Positions 1 through 9,164 of a stretch of 9,164 nt of DNA are shown piece after piece. The notes beneath the pieces were generated by a model that worked only from the letters and a program-made list of their open reading frames with translations, was not told the origin of the DNA and searched no databases. Positions within the stretch are counted from its first letter, which is position 1. Each line of letters starts with the position of its first letter. The stretch is from Chromatiales bacterium (GTDB lineage Bacteria; Pseudomonadota; Gammaproteobacteria; JACCYU01): contig JAPSGG010000034.1 in the NCBI GenBank assembly GCA_031177845.1, positions 1 through 9,164 on the forward strand, written 5' to 3'. The translations under genes and the position numbers were made by a program.

Positions 1-1797
<1,797 letters not shown>

Positions 1798-1801
<4 letters not shown>

Positions 1802-1824
1802 GCTGGCTCCCATGGGTTGGATGA
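1798..1824 (+). other. Possible 8-codon coupling ORF between murE and murF
   Basis: The ATG at 1798 overlaps the murE TGA (ATGA, 1798-1801) and opens a frame reading MSWLPWVG. That frame stops at TGA 1822-1824, which overlaps the second candidate murF ATG at 1821 (ATGA again). It sits in the only gap between murE and murF. It could pass terminating ribosomes on to the murF start, which has only a weak Shine-Dalgarno of its own. Two tryptophans in eight codons could also suggest a leader peptide, but I see no attenuator hairpin. It may be chance; only the geometry supports it. Confidence 0.25.
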
Positions 1825-3185
1825 AGTTGTCCGAGATCGCGGCCCTAGCGCGCGGGCGCCTGATCGGCACCGATGTCGCGGTAGAGTCGGTGACCACTGA
1901 CACCCGCGCATTGACTGCCGGGCAACTATTCATCGCGCTTGAGGGGCCGCACTTCGACGGGCATGACTTCCTAGGCGACGCCGCGAACGCCGGGGCCGCC
2001 GGTGCCATGGTGGCGCGCCAGCTCCATACCAACCTATCGCAGATCCTGGTTGACGATACGCTTCAGGCACTCTCTCGCTTGGCCGCCGCGTGGCGCAAAC
2101 GGCTCAGGCTCCCGGTCGTCGGTCTCACCGGCAGCAACGGCAAGACCACCGTGAAGGAGATGATCGCCGCCATCCTGGGTCGTGAAGGACACGTATTGGC
2201 CACAAAAGGCAATTTCAACAACCACATCGGAGTGCCGCTGACGTTGCTCTCTCTGCGCCGCGATCATGCCTACGCGGTTGTGGAAATGGGCGCGAACCAT
2301 CCCGGCGAGATCGCGACGCTGACTGCCATCGTCAAGCCAGACATCGCGCTGATCACCAATGCAGCTGCCGCACACTTGGAGGGCTTCGGCAGCATCGAGG
2401 GTGTGGCGAAAGCCAAGGGCGAGATCTTTCAGGGTCTTCCCGAGAGCGGAACCGCCATCCTCAACGCCGACGACACTTACGCGGATTACTGGCGCAAGCT
2501 CATCGGCCGGCGCAAGCGCCTGACCTTTAGCATCGACAAACCGGCGGATGTGTATGCACGCAACAATGCCGGTGGAATCTTGCATATCAGCACTCCCGCG
2601 GGCGAGATCGAAGTCGATATTCCGCTGCCGGGACGGCACAACGCACGCAATGCGGTGGCCGCCGCTGCCGCTGCGCTCGCGGCGGGCATCGGCGTCAGCT
2701 CAATTAAGGCTGGGCTGGAATCGGTCGCGCAGGTGCGCGGGCGCTTGGTGTTGCGTGCAGCGCTCAGAGGCGCTCGGCTACTGGACGACAGCTATAACGC
2801 CAACCCCGGTTCGCTCGCTGCCGCGCTGGAGGTGCTAGCCGAGCAGCCAGGCGAGCGTTGGCTCGTGCTGGGCGACATGGGTGAACTGGGCGCCAATAGC
2901 GAGAGCCTGCACCGGCAGGCCGGCGAGCGGGCGCGCGCGATGGGTATCCAGCGGCTTTACGCGCTCGGGACGCTCAGCCAGGCGGCCGCGGTGGCCTTCG
3001 GGCCAGGCGCCTCGCACTTCGATGCACACGCCGCGCTGGCACAGGCCCTTTGCAATCAATTGCAAGCTGGCGTCAGCGTCTTGGTGAAGGGCTCGCGCAG
3101 CATGCGCATGGAACGAATCGTCGAGGCGCTGCTGATAGACGGTGCACCGCCCGCCTCTGGAGTGGAGCATGGCCATGCTGCTTAG
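1812..3185 (+). CDS. murF: UDP-MurNAc-tripeptide:D-alanyl-D-alanine ligase MurF
   Basis: Cytoplasmic ATP-dependent ligase that adds D-Ala-D-Ala to UDP-MurNAc-tripeptide, completing the pentapeptide precursor. At 457 aa it matches the family (E. coli about 452). Numbered from base 1812: TTDTR in the UDP-binding domain (28-32), P-loop GSNGKTT (107-113), [13 protein letters not shown] (134-146), [10 protein letters not shown] (158-167), [10 protein letters not shown] (185-194), the presumptive carbamylated Lys202 in AKGEIF, LPGRHN (272-277), DDSYNANP (325-332), GDMGELG (354-360) and KGSRSMRME (426-434). The start is ambiguous: ATG 1812 gives [10 protein letters not shown] and has a weak GAG 9 nt upstream; ATG 1821 gives MKLSEIA (454 aa) and overlaps the stop of a tiny upstream frame. 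A TTG at 1728 is also in frame but would bury 84 bases in murE. The 3' end overlaps mraY by 11 bp. Confidence 0.96.
   Translation: MGWMKLSEIAALARGRLIGTDVAVESVTTDTRALTAGQLFIALEGPHFDGHDFLGDAANAGAAGAMVARQLHTNLSQILVDDTLQALSRLAAAWRKRLRLPVVGLTGSNGKTTVKEMIAAILGREGHVLATKGNFNNHIGVPLTLLSLRRDHAYAVVEMGANHPGEIATLTAIVKPDIALITNAAAAHLEGFGSIEGVAKAKGEIFQGLPESGTAILNADDTYADYWRKLIGRRKRLTFSIDKPADVYARNNAGGILHISTPAGEIEVDIPLPGRHNARNAVAAAAAALAAGIGVSSIKAGLESVAQVRGRLVLRAALRGARLLDDSYNANPGSLAAALEVLAEQPGERWLVLGDMGELGANSESLHRQAGERARAMGIQRLYALGTLSQAAAVAFGPGASHFDAHAALAQALCNQLQAGVSVLVKGSRSMRMERIVEALLIDGAPPASGVEHGHAA
3164..3167 (+). promoter_or_regulatory. Ribosome binding site that decides the mraY start
   Basis: GGAG inside the end of murF lies 7 nt before the ATG at 3175 but only 1 nt before the ATG at 3169. 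It therefore selects 3175, which also gives a protein of exactly 360 residues. Confidence 0.7.
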
Positions 3186-4257
3186 CCTGTTCGACTTTCT
3201 GGGGCAATTTCACAGCGGCTTCTATGTCTTTCAGTACATTACACTGCGCGGCATCCTGGGCGTACTGACCGCTTTGATCATCTCGCTGACGATAGGCCCG
3301 GCGATGATCCGCCGGCTGGCGGACTACAAGATCGGCCAGGCCGTGCGCGCGGACGGCCCGCAGACCCATCTGTCGAAATCCGGCACCCCGACCATGGGCG
3401 GCGCACTGATCTTGGTCGCGGTCACTGTCAGCGCGCTCCTCTGGAGCGATCTCACCAACCGCTACGTGTGGGTGGTGATTGCCGTGACCTTATTGTTCGG
3501 GCTCATTGGAGGCGTAGACGACTACCGCAAGCTGGTGCTCGGCAACAGCAAAGGGATGCCCGCCCGTAAAAAATACTTCTGGCAGTCGGTCGTGGCGCTG
3601 ACCGCTGCTCTGTTCCTTTATCTCAGCGCCCAGTCGCCGGTGGAAACACAGCTTATCGTGCCGTTCTTCAAGAACGTGATCATCGATCTGGGGGCCTGGT
3701 TCGTGCCGGTGACCTATCTGGTGGTGGTCGGCGCGAGCAACGCGGTGAATCTGACCGACGGTCTGGACGGTCTGGCGATCATGCCAAGCGTCCTGGTGGC
3801 CGGGGCTTTGGGGATCTTCGCCTACGTCAGCGGGCATGCCACCTTCTCCGCCTATCTGCAAATCCCGAACGTCTCGGGCGCCGGCGAACTGACCGTGTTC
3901 TGCGGGGCGCTGGCCGGTGCGGGCCTTGGATTTCTGTGGTTCAATGCCTATCCCGCGCAGGTGTTCATGGGCGATGTGGGTGCCTTAGCGTTGGGCGCGG
4001 CGTTGGGGATGGTCGCCGTGCTGGTGCGCCAGGAGCTGGTCCTGGTGATCATGGGCGGCGTATTCGTGATGGAGACCGTATCGGTCATGCTGCAGGTAGC
4101 GAGCTTTAAGCTCACCGGTCGACGCATCTTCCGCATGGCGCCGCTGCACCATCACTTCGAACTGCGCGGCTGGCCGGAGCCGCGTGTGATCGTGCGCTTC
4201 TGGATCGTGACCGTGATCCTCGTGCTGATCGGCCTCGCAACGCTAAAGATACGCTAA
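3175..4257 (+). CDS. mraY: Phospho-MurNAc-pentapeptide transferase MraY (lipid I synthase)
   Basis: Integral inner-membrane enzyme that transfers phospho-MurNAc-pentapeptide from its UDP carrier to undecaprenyl phosphate, forming lipid I; it is the target of nucleoside antibiotics such as tunicamycin. From the ATG at 3175 it is 360 aa, the same length as E. coli MraY, with matching SGF at 14-16. Signature residues: the Mg-binding pair D115-D116 in [17 protein letters not shown] (192-200); D267 in VFMGDVG; and the HHH triad at 325-327 in [10 protein letters not shown], followed by [13 protein letters not shown]. About ten hydrophobic membrane segments are evident, for example near 23-41, 74-90, 97-114, 136-152, 175-190, 202-219 and 341-357. 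In-frame starts at GTG 3142 and ATG 3169 lie upstream, but spacing from GGAG and the family alignment favour 3175. It overlaps murF by 11 bp, and TAA at 4255-4257 is followed by a 33-bp gap to murD. Confidence 0.98.
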   Translation: MLLSLFDFLGQFHSGFYVFQYITLRGILGVLTALIISLTIGPAMIRRLADYKIGQAVRADGPQTHLSKSGTPTMGGALILVAVTVSALLWSDLTNRYVWVVIAVTLLFGLIGGVDDYRKLVLGNSKGMPARKKYFWQSVVALTAALFLYLSAQSPVETQLIVPFFKNVIIDLGAWFVPVTYLVVVGASNAVNLTDGLDGLAIMPSVLVAGALGIFAYVSGHATFSAYLQIPNVSGAGELTVFCGALAGAGLGFLWFNAYPAQVFMGDVGALALGAALGMVAVLVRQELVLVIMGGVFVMETVSVMLQVASFKLTGRRIFRMAPLHHHFELRGWPEPRVIVRFWIVTVILVLIGLATLKIR

Positions 4258-4258
4258 C

Positions 4259-4294
4259 GTGAAGGCTATACAGACCAGCATCAGCCCAGCATGA
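4259..4294 (+). other. Possible 11-codon coupling ORF between mraY and murD
   Basis: One base after the mraY TAA, GTG at 4259 opens a frame reading VKAIQTSISPA. Its TGA (4292-4294) overlaps the murD ATG (4291) as ATGA. The murD start has no Shine-Dalgarno at normal distance; the nearest good purine run, GAAGG at 4261-4265, is 25 nt away. Reinitiation from this frame is a possible way to load ribosomes on murD. Only a weak AAAG (4245-4248) precedes the GTG. The interpretation is speculative. Confidence 0.22.
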
Positions 4295-5634
4295 GCATGG
4301 ATAGGGCAAGAAAGACCCTCATCGTGGGCTTAGGCGTGACTGGACTGTCGGTGGCGCGCTATCTGGCCGCGCGTGGGGAGGCCTTCGCGGTCGCTGATAG
4401 CCGGGCCGAGCCGCCCGGCTTGCCCGGCCTACGCGATATCGCGCCAAATGCCGAGGTTCACCTCGGCGCGTTTGAGCCCAAGCTTTTTGCCCGCGCGGCG
4501 CGCTTGATCGTCAGTCCGGGCGTTTCTATTCGGGAGGCCGCGCTGCAGCGGGCTATTGAAGCCGGGGTCGAGGTCATCGGCGACATCGAATTGTTCGCGC
4601 GGGAGGCGACCGCGCCGCTGGCGGCTATCACGGGCTCTAACGGTAAAAGCACCGTGGCGACGCTGCTGGCGACGATGGCGCGGGAGGCTGGTCGGCTAGT
4701 ACGCGCGGGCGGCAATCTGGGCACGCCGGCCCTGGACCTGATCGAGGCCCCGGAACCTGACTTGTACGTGCTGGAGCTGTCGAGCTTCCAACTGGAGACG
4801 ACGACCAGCCTTAAAGCTTGGGCCTCCGTCGTATTGAACGTGAGCGCCGATCATATGGATCGGTACCGAGACCTCGAGGATTACACAAGCGCTAAGGCGC
4901 GCATCTACCGACACGCGCACACCCGCGTGATCAACCGTGACGATCCGGCCGTGACCGCAATGATTTCGGGTGAGAACGGCGGCGGTGTGGTGAGTTTCGG
5001 CCTGGGCGCCCCGGAAGGGGCGCACTATGGGCTTCGTCATAAGGCGGGCAGAAATTGGCTCTGCAAGGGCGGAGTGCGGCTCTTGGCGGAGGACGAGCTT
5101 CATCTCGCTGGGCGTCATAACACCGCCAATGCCTTGGCGGCGCTCGCGGTAGGCGAGGCGTTGGAGCTTCCCCGAGACGCCATATGCGATGCGCTAAGGG
5201 CCTTTACCGGGTTGCCGCACCGCACGCAATGGGTGGCCGATCTTGATGGCGTTGGCTGGTACAACGACTCCAAGGGCACCAATGTGGGCGCCACCGTCGC
5301 GGCTTTAAACGGCATGCCAGGCCCCGTAGTGCTGATCGCGGGCGGGGACGGCAAAGGCGCGGATTTTACGCCCTTGCGACCGGTTGCGAGTGCACGCGTG
5401 CGAGCGGCCGTGCTCATGGGCCGTGACGCCGAACGCATCGCTGCGGCGCTGTGTGGCGCCGTACCGCTGTCTATGGCTCGCGACATGGACGATGCTGTGG
5501 CGCAGGCTGCGCGTCTCGCCTTACCCGGAGACCGCGTATTGCTATCGCCAGCCTGCGCCAGCCTCGACATGTACAGCAGCTACGCCGAGCGCGGCGAGCA
5601 CTTTAGTAGTGCGGTGCGAGGACTGGCGCCATGA
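4291..5634 (+). CDS. murD: UDP-MurNAc-L-alanine:D-glutamate ligase MurD
   Basis: Cytoplasmic ATP-dependent ligase that adds D-glutamate to UDP-MurNAc-L-Ala, the second residue of the stem peptide. At 447 aa it is near the family norm (E. coli about 438). Motifs: GLGVTGLS in the UDP-binding domain (13-20), SPGVS (75-79), GDIELF (97-102), P-loop GSNGKST (115-121), LELSSFQLETT (161-171), NVSADHMDRY (183-192), Lys202 in AKARIY corresponding to the carbamylated lysine, HLAGRHNTANALAAL (271-285), LPHRTQWV (308-315), NDSKGTN (325-331), GGDGKGADF (351-359) and SPACASLD (419-426). It is the only gene here that starts well clear of its upstream neighbour (33 bp after mraY). It has no convincing Shine-Dalgarno, and a second ATG lies two codons in at 4297. 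Its stop overlaps the ftsW ATG (ATGA, 5631-5634). Confidence 0.97.
   Translation: MSMDRARKTLIVGLGVTGLSVARYLAARGEAFAVADSRAEPPGLPGLRDIAPNAEVHLGAFEPKLFARAARLIVSPGVSIREAALQRAIEAGVEVIGDIELFAREATAPLAAITGSNGKSTVATLLATMAREAGRLVRAGGNLGTPALDLIEAPEPDLYVLELSSFQLETTTSLKAWASVVLNVSADHMDRYRDLEDYTSAKARIYRHAHTRVINRDDPAVTAMISGENGGGVVSFGLGAPEGAHYGLRHKAGRNWLCKGGVRLLAEDELHLAGRHNTANALAALAVGEALELPRDAICDALRAFTGLPHRTQWVADLDGVGWYNDSKGTNVGATVAALNGMPGPVVLIAGGDGKGADFTPLRPVASARVRAAVLMGRDAERIAAALCGAVPLSMARDMDDAVAQAARLALPGDRVLLSPACASLDMYSSYAERGEHFSSAVRGLAP
4450..4467 (+). repeat. Perfect inverted repeat (hairpin) inside murD
   Basis: GCCGAGG - TTCA - CCTCGGC gives a 7-bp perfect stem with a four-base loop within murD codons 54-59. 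Only a TTT follows a few bases later, so it does not look like an intrinsic terminator. It may be chance in GC-rich coding DNA. Confidence 0.3.
5006..5023 (+). repeat. Perfect inverted repeat with GGAA loop inside murD
   Basis: GCGCCCC - GGAA - GGGGCGC gives a 7-bp all-GC stem closed by a GNRA-class tetraloop in the central part of murD. No T-run follows, so it is not a terminator. It would be a very stable mRNA hairpin, but its function is unknown. Confidence 0.35.
5618..5622 (+). promoter_or_regulatory. Ribosome binding site for ftsW
   Basis: GAGGA, inside the last codons of murD, lies 8 nt before the ftsW ATG at 5631. This supports the start that overlaps the murD stop. Confidence 0.7.
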
Positions 5635-6806
5635 GCGCGGTACTCCAGGCCTCACGCCAGCAGCGCGCGGCGATCCCTACGCGCCTGCGGCTTAAGTTGG
5701 ATCTGAACCTCATCATTCCGGTAGCTGTGCTGTTGGGGCTTGGGCTGGTGATGGTCGCCTCTGCCTCGGTCGGCATCGCCGACCGCCTGATCGGCGATCC
5801 GCTCTATTACCTAAAGCGCCAGCTGATGTTCCTAGCGGCTGGCATCGTCGCGATGATGGTTGTCTACCACGTCCGGCTCGCCTACTGGCGCGAGTTGAGC
5901 CAGGTGCTGCTGATCGCGGTCGTAGTCCTACTGGCACTGGTGTTGATCCCCGGCGTTGGCCGGAGTGTTAACGGCAGTAGCCGCTGGTTGGCCCTGGGCG
6001 GATTCAGCTTGCAGGTGTCGGAGCTCGCCAAGCTGTTCGTCATCGTCTATCTGGCCAGCTACATCGCCCGGCATGGTCAGAGTCTCAGCATGGCCGCGGG
6101 TACCTTTTTCAAGCCCATGATGCTGTTCATAGTGATCTGTGCGCTATTGCTGATGGAACCCGACTACGGCGCCGCCGTGGTGCTGATGGCTACCGGCTTG
6201 GGGATGCTGTTTCTGGGGGGCGTGCGCCTGTGGCAATTCACGCTCTTGCTGGCGGCGGCGGGCGGCGCGCTAACTGCGCTCGCGCTGTCTTCGCCCTATC
6301 GCATGGAGCGCATCACGGCATTTCTAAACCCATGGGCGGACCCGTACGACAGCGGCTTTCAGCTCACCCAGGCCCTGATCGCTATCGGCAGTGGATCCTG
6401 GTGGGGCGTGGGCTTGGGCGATAGCATTCAGAAGCTGTTCTATCTTCCGGAGGCGCATACCGACTTCCTATTCGCGGTACTGGCCGAGGAGCTGGGCTTC
6501 GTGGGCATGGTGGCCGTTATCGCCCTCTACAGCTTGCTTGTCTGGCGTTGCTTTGCGCTGGGGCGGTTCGCGGCAAGACGCGGATTGGCCTTCGCGGCCA
6601 GCCTCGCCTATGGGATAGGCCTGTGGCTGGGATTACAGGCGTTCATCAATATCGGCGTGAACTTGGGAATCCTGCCCACCAAGGGATTGACTCTGCCGCT
6701 GATGAGCGTCGGCGGCAGCAGCATGCTGGTGGTATGCGCGGCCGTAGGTCTGCTATTGCGCGTGCACCGTGAGGCCTGTGACGCGGCGTCGGGAGACCGA
6801 TCATGA
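5631..6806 (+). CDS. ftsW: Septal peptidoglycan glycosyltransferase FtsW (SEDS family)
   Basis: Polytopic inner-membrane SEDS glycosyltransferase that polymerises lipid II at the division septum and works as a pair with FtsI, whose gene ends at the left edge of this window. At 391 aa it has the expected length. A basic cytoplasmic N-terminus of about 25 residues is followed by roughly ten membrane helices (near 27-47, 63-80, 90-107, 130-146, 160-176, 178-197, 199-220, 280-303, 318-340 and 352-376). SEDS hallmarks: SRWLALGGFSLQVSELAK (117-134), EPDYG (176-180), NPWADPYDSGFQLTQALIA (233-251), PEAHTDF (273-279), whose Asp278 matches the conserved catalytically important Asp of the large periplasmic loop, and LPTKGLTLPLMSVGGSS (348-364). 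Its position between murD and murG identifies FtsW rather than the related RodA. The start overlaps the murD stop with GAGGA upstream, and the end overlaps murG (ATGA). Confidence 0.96.
   Translation: MSAVLQASRQQRAAIPTRLRLKLDLNLIIPVAVLLGLGLVMVASASVGIADRLIGDPLYYLKRQLMFLAAGIVAMMVVYHVRLAYWRELSQVLLIAVVVLLALVLIPGVGRSVNGSSRWLALGGFSLQVSELAKLFVIVYLASYIARHGQSLSMAAGTFFKPMMLFIVICALLLMEPDYGAAVVLMATGLGMLFLGGVRLWQFTLLLAAAGGALTALALSSPYRMERITAFLNPWADPYDSGFQLTQALIAIGSGSWWGVGLGDSIQKLFYLPEAHTDFLFAVLAEELGFVGMVAVIALYSLLVWRCFALGRFAARRGLAFAASLAYGIGLWLGLQAFINIGVNLGILPTKGLTLPLMSVGGSSMLVVCAAVGLLLRVHREACDAASGDRS
5767..5785 (+). repeat. Perfect 8-bp-stem inverted repeat inside ftsW
   Basis: CGGTCGGC - ATC - GCCGACCG is a perfect 19-base inverted repeat near codons 46-52 of ftsW. 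It follows the first membrane segment in the coding sequence. No poly-T follows, so it is not a terminator. A role in mRNA stability or translation speed cannot be judged from one sequence. Confidence 0.35.
6791..6795 (+). promoter_or_regulatory. Ribosome binding site for murG
   Basis: GGGAG lies 7 nt before ATG 6803 and 10 nt before the tandem ATG 6806. The first start, which overlaps the ftsW stop, is better spaced. Confidence 0.65.
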
Positions 6807-7936
6807 TGCGCGACGGTCCCGTGATGATCCTGGCGGGCGGCACGGGTGGGCACGTCTATCCGGCGCTAGCGGTCGCGCGCAGTCTCGAGCGCATGGGCAT
6901 GCCGGTGGTATGGATGGGCACCCGCGAGGGATTGGAGGCGCGCGTCGTGCCCGCGGCGGGAATCCCAATCGCTTGGTTGTCCGTGGGCGGATTGCGGGGT
7001 AAAGATCTAAGCGCCTGGCTGTTGGCCCCGTTCAACCTCAGCATCGCGATCGCGCAGGCCGTGCGGATCCTGTTGCAGTACAAACCCCGCGCGGTGCTGG
7101 GTATGGGCGGATTCGCCGCCGGACCCGGCGCGCTGGCGGCCTTTATCCTTGGCAAGCCGCTGATTATCCACGAGCAAAACGCCTTGGCTGGCTTCACCAA
7201 CCGGCTACTGGCGCCGCTCGCTAGTCGGGTATTAGAGGGCTTTCCCGGGACGTTCCGCGGCAGGGATTCACTGTACATCGGCAATCCCGTGCGCGGCGAC
7301 ATCGCCGCACTGCCCCCGCCGGAGCAGCGCATGCCGGGGCGCGCGAGTCGAATGCGCCTGCTGGTCCTGGGCGGCAGCCTGGGCGCTAAGAAGCTCAACG
7401 ATGTGGTACCAGAGGCATTGCAGCAGATCCCGGCCGAAGAGCGGCCGGAGGTCTGGCATCAGGCCGGCCACAGCCAGATCGACGGCGCCGTGATGGGCTA
7501 CCGACTGGCCGGCGTCGAAGCGCGGGTGGACGCCTTTATCGATGACATGGCCGCCGCCTATGCGTGGTGCGATCTAGTGGTATGCCGCGCCGGCGCCTTG
7601 ACCATCGCTGAACTGGCTGCTGCCGGCGTGGGCGCGATTCTGGTGCCCTATCCGTTTGCTGTGGATGATCATCAGGCCGCTAACGCGCGTTTCTTAAGCG
7701 AGGCCGGCGCGGCCATCATGGTGCGGGACAATGCGCTCGACGCCGCCCGGCTGAAGGCATTGCTCGCTGGCTTCATGCGCGAAGGCAGCATCGATCGACA
7801 ACGCTTGCTTGATATGGCGCGCGCGGCGCGCCGACAGGCCCATGTCGATGCCAGTGAGCAGGTGGCGCAGGTCTGTTTGGCGGCGGCTTGTGCTGGCGCC
7901 TGTCAGGACTGTCGCCGCGAACGGGGTTCGTCATGA
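6803..7936 (+). CDS. murG: Lipid II synthase MurG (GlcNAc transferase)
   Basis: Peripheral enzyme on the cytoplasmic face of the inner membrane that transfers GlcNAc from UDP-GlcNAc to lipid I, giving lipid II. It has the two-domain GT-B fold of family GT28. N-terminal motifs: [14 protein letters not shown] (12-25), GLRGK (63-67), [15 protein letters not shown] (99-113), [11 protein letters not shown] (123-133) and NPVRGD (161-166). C-terminal motifs: [10 protein letters not shown] (190-199), WHQAG (218-222), [20 protein letters not shown] (245-264), Glu270 in TIAE at the expected UDP-GlcNAc-binding glutamate, and [14 protein letters not shown] (282-295). Length is 377 aa against about 355 in E. 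coli. Most of the excess is a C-terminal tail with four cysteines (358, 363, 367, 370) after the helix where E. coli MurG ends. The tandem ATGATG leaves start 6803 or 6806 open; 6803 overlaps the ftsW stop. The end overlaps murC (ATGA). Confidence 0.97.
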   Translation: MMRDGPVMILAGGTGGHVYPALAVARSLERMGMPVVWMGTREGLEARVVPAAGIPIAWLSVGGLRGKDLSAWLLAPFNLSIAIAQAVRILLQYKPRAVLGMGGFAAGPGALAAFILGKPLIIHEQNALAGFTNRLLAPLASRVLEGFPGTFRGRDSLYIGNPVRGDIAALPPPEQRMPGRASRMRLLVLGGSLGAKKLNDVVPEALQQIPAEERPEVWHQAGHSQIDGAVMGYRLAGVEARVDAFIDDMAAAYAWCDLVVCRAGALTIAELAAAGVGAILVPYPFAVDDHQAANARFLSEAGAAIMVRDNALDAARLKALLAGFMREGSIDRQRLLDMARAARRQAHVDASEQVAQVCLAAACAGACQDCRRERGSS

Positions 7937-9164
7937 CATCACTGCCGAGCGACATCGGCATGCGGCGCATACGCCGAGTGCATTTTGTCGGTATCGGCGG
8001 CGCGGGCATGGGCGGCATCGCTGAGGTCTTGCTGAACCTCGGCTATCGTGTGAGCGGTTCCGATCTCCTCGAGAACGCGATGACCCGGCGCCTGACCGAG
8101 CTAGGCGCCGACGTGCGACGCGGCCACGAGGCGGGCGGTGTACGGCACGCCGATGTGGTGGTGGCTTCGAGCGCGGTGCCTGCGGACAATCCCGAACTGC
8201 GCGCCGCCCGCGAGCTGCGCATCCCCATCGTGCAGCGCGCCGAGATGCTCGCAGAGCTGATGCGATTTCGCTACGGCATCGCCGTGGCCGGCACCCACGG
8301 CAAGACCACTACCACAAGCCTGGTCGCGGCGCTGCTGGCCGAGGGCGGACTGGATCCCACCTTCGTGGTCGGGGGGCGCGTCAACAGCGTCGCCGGCCAC
8401 TCGAAGCTGGGCAGCGGACGTTTCCTGGTGGCGGAGGCCGACGAGAGCGACGCCTCCTTTCTCCACCTGCAACCCATGATTGCAGTGGTGACCAACATCG
8501 ATAGCGATCATGTGAGCGCCTATGGAGGCGATTTTCTCAAGCTCCGGGCCACCTTCCTCGAGTTTCTACACCACCTGCCGTTCTATGGGCTGGCGGTTGT
8601 GTGCACCGATGATGATCAGGTGCGCGAGATACTGCCCGACATGTCGCGCCCAACGATGACTTACGGCATTGAAAGCCGCGCGGATGTCCAGGCTAAAGAT
8701 GTGTCTTACGCAAACGCGCAGTCGCGTTTCTGGGTAAACCTTCCGCAAGAAGGCGGGCTGGATATCGCGCTGAATCTGCCGGGGCGCCATAACGTCCTGA
8801 ACGCGCTGGCCGCGATCGCGGTCGCCCATGAGTTAGGCGTCGGTGCCGAGGCCATACAGTCCGCGTTGAGCAACTTCCAGGGCATCGACCGGCGCTTCCA
8901 GCGATACGGCGAGATCGAGATACCATCCGGCACGGTGACAATGGTCGACGATTACGGCCACCACCCCACCGAGATGGCGGCAACTATAGCTGCGGTGCGT
9001 GCGACTTGGCCCGGCCGCCGTCTGGTCGTCGCCTTCCAGCCGCACCGGTATACGCGCACCCGTGACCTATTCGACGACTTCACACAGGTGCTCAACGAGG
9101 TCGATGTCGTAGTGGTGTTGGAGGTCTATCCTGCCAACGAGGCGCCCATCGCCGGTGCCGACGG
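7933..9164 (+). CDS. murC: UDP-MurNAc:L-alanine ligase MurC, C-terminus cut off by window end
   Basis: Cytoplasmic ATP-dependent ligase that starts the stem peptide by joining L-alanine to UDP-MurNAc. The frame is open from ATG 7933 to the right edge, giving 410 codons of an expected 470-490, so only the last part of the C-terminal domain is missing. Motifs by my translation: [17 protein letters not shown] (17-33) for UDP binding, P-loop GTHGKTTTT (120-128), EADESDASF (168-176), TNIDSDH (187-193), YGGDF (197-201), LPFYG (215-219), [13 protein letters not shown] (282-294), DDYGHHPTE (339-347), [16 protein letters not shown] (368-383) and [10 protein letters not shown] (397-406), where Asn402 stands in place of the usual Gly. 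The start overlaps the murG stop (ATGA) with GGGG 6 nt upstream. ATG 7960 is a less likely alternative. murB, ddl and ftsQAZ are expected to follow outside the window, as is usual in gammaproteobacteria. Confidence 0.97.
   Translation, partial: MTSLPSDIGMRRIRRVHFVGIGGAGMGGIAEVLLNLGYRVSGSDLLENAMTRRLTELGADVRRGHEAGGVRHADVVVASSAVPADNPELRAARELRIPIVQRAEMLAELMRFRYGIAVAGTHGKTTTTSLVAALLAEGGLDPTFVVGGRVNSVAGHSKLGSGRFLVAEADESDASFLHLQPMIAVVTNIDSDHVSAYGGDFLKLRATFLEFLHHLPFYGLAVVCTDDDQVREILPDMSRPTMTYGIESRADVQAKDVSYANAQSRFWVNLPQEGGLDIALNLPGRHNVLNALAAIAVAHELGVGAEAIQSALSNFQGIDRRFQRYGEIEIPSGTVTMVDDYGHHPTEMAATIAAVRATWPGRRLVVAFQPHRYTRTRDLFDDFTQVLNEVDVVVVLEVYPANEAPIAGAD

Noticed and set aside
2034..2639. 201-codon open frame on the - strand opposite murF
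   Set aside because: It lies wholly antisense to a gene with complete Mur ligase motifs, its protein resembles no family I recognise, and long antisense frames are expected in GC-rich DNA.
3142..3174. Upstream starts for mraY at GTG 3142 and ATG 3169
   Set aside because: GGAG at 3164-3167 is correctly spaced only for ATG 3175, and that start reproduces the 360-residue family length.
4258..4290. Possible promoter or terminator in the mraY-murD gap
   Set aside because: No -35/-10 pair, hairpin or T-run is visible in the 33 bases; the three AGCAT copies nearby are too short to count as a repeat.
6856..7398. 180-codon open frame on the - strand opposite murG
   Set aside because: Composition rich in Ser, Arg, Pro and Ala, typical of the complement of GC-rich coding sequence; murG on the + strand explains the region.
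7816..7832. GC-only inverted repeat GGCGCGC-GCG-GCGCGCC in murG
   Set aside because: It encodes an Ala/Arg-rich helix and is made only of alternating G and C, so it is best explained by codon composition.

Overview
The window is a continuous stretch of the chromosomal division and cell-wall (dcw) cluster of a Gram-negative bacterium, most likely a gammaproteobacterium. The gene order is ftsI (3' end) - murE - murF - mraY - murD - ftsW - murG - murC (5' part), all on the + strand. Three things point to a gammaproteobacterium: MraY is exactly 360 residues and aligns without gaps to my recollection of the E. coli protein (including GWPEPRVIV near the C-terminus), murE and murF are separate genes, and MurE carries the meso-diaminopimelate motif DNPR. 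The DNA is visibly GC-rich and codon use looks even throughout. I cannot name a genus from sequence alone.

Layout: 1-293 is the end of ftsI (septal transpeptidase PBP3, with its KTGT motif). 290-1801 is murE, 1812-3185 murF, 3175-4257 mraY, 4291-5634 murD, 5631-6806 ftsW, 6803-7936 murG, and murC runs from 7933 off the right edge. There is almost no non-coding DNA. The only gaps are 10 bp (murE/murF) and 33 bp (mraY/murD); no promoter, terminator, RNA gene, CRISPR array or mobile element is visible.

The genes act in sequence. MurC, MurD, MurE and MurF add L-Ala, D-Glu, meso-DAP and D-Ala-D-Ala to UDP-MurNAc in the cytoplasm. MraY moves the product to undecaprenyl phosphate (lipid I) and MurG adds GlcNAc (lipid II). 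FtsW polymerises lipid II at the septum and FtsI cross-links the strands.

This is a core housekeeping region and I see no undescribed defence, mobile or biosynthetic system. The most interesting signal is at the gene junctions. Four of seven are ATGA stop/start overlaps and one is an 11-bp overlap. Both junctions with a real gap contain a tiny open frame (MSWLPWVG and VKAIQTSISPA) whose stop codon forms the same ATGA overlap with a start codon of the next gene. If these are translated, every junction in the window would be translationally coupled. Secondary points are a replaced DSR motif in the UDP-binding domain of MurE and a four-cysteine C-terminal tail on MurG.
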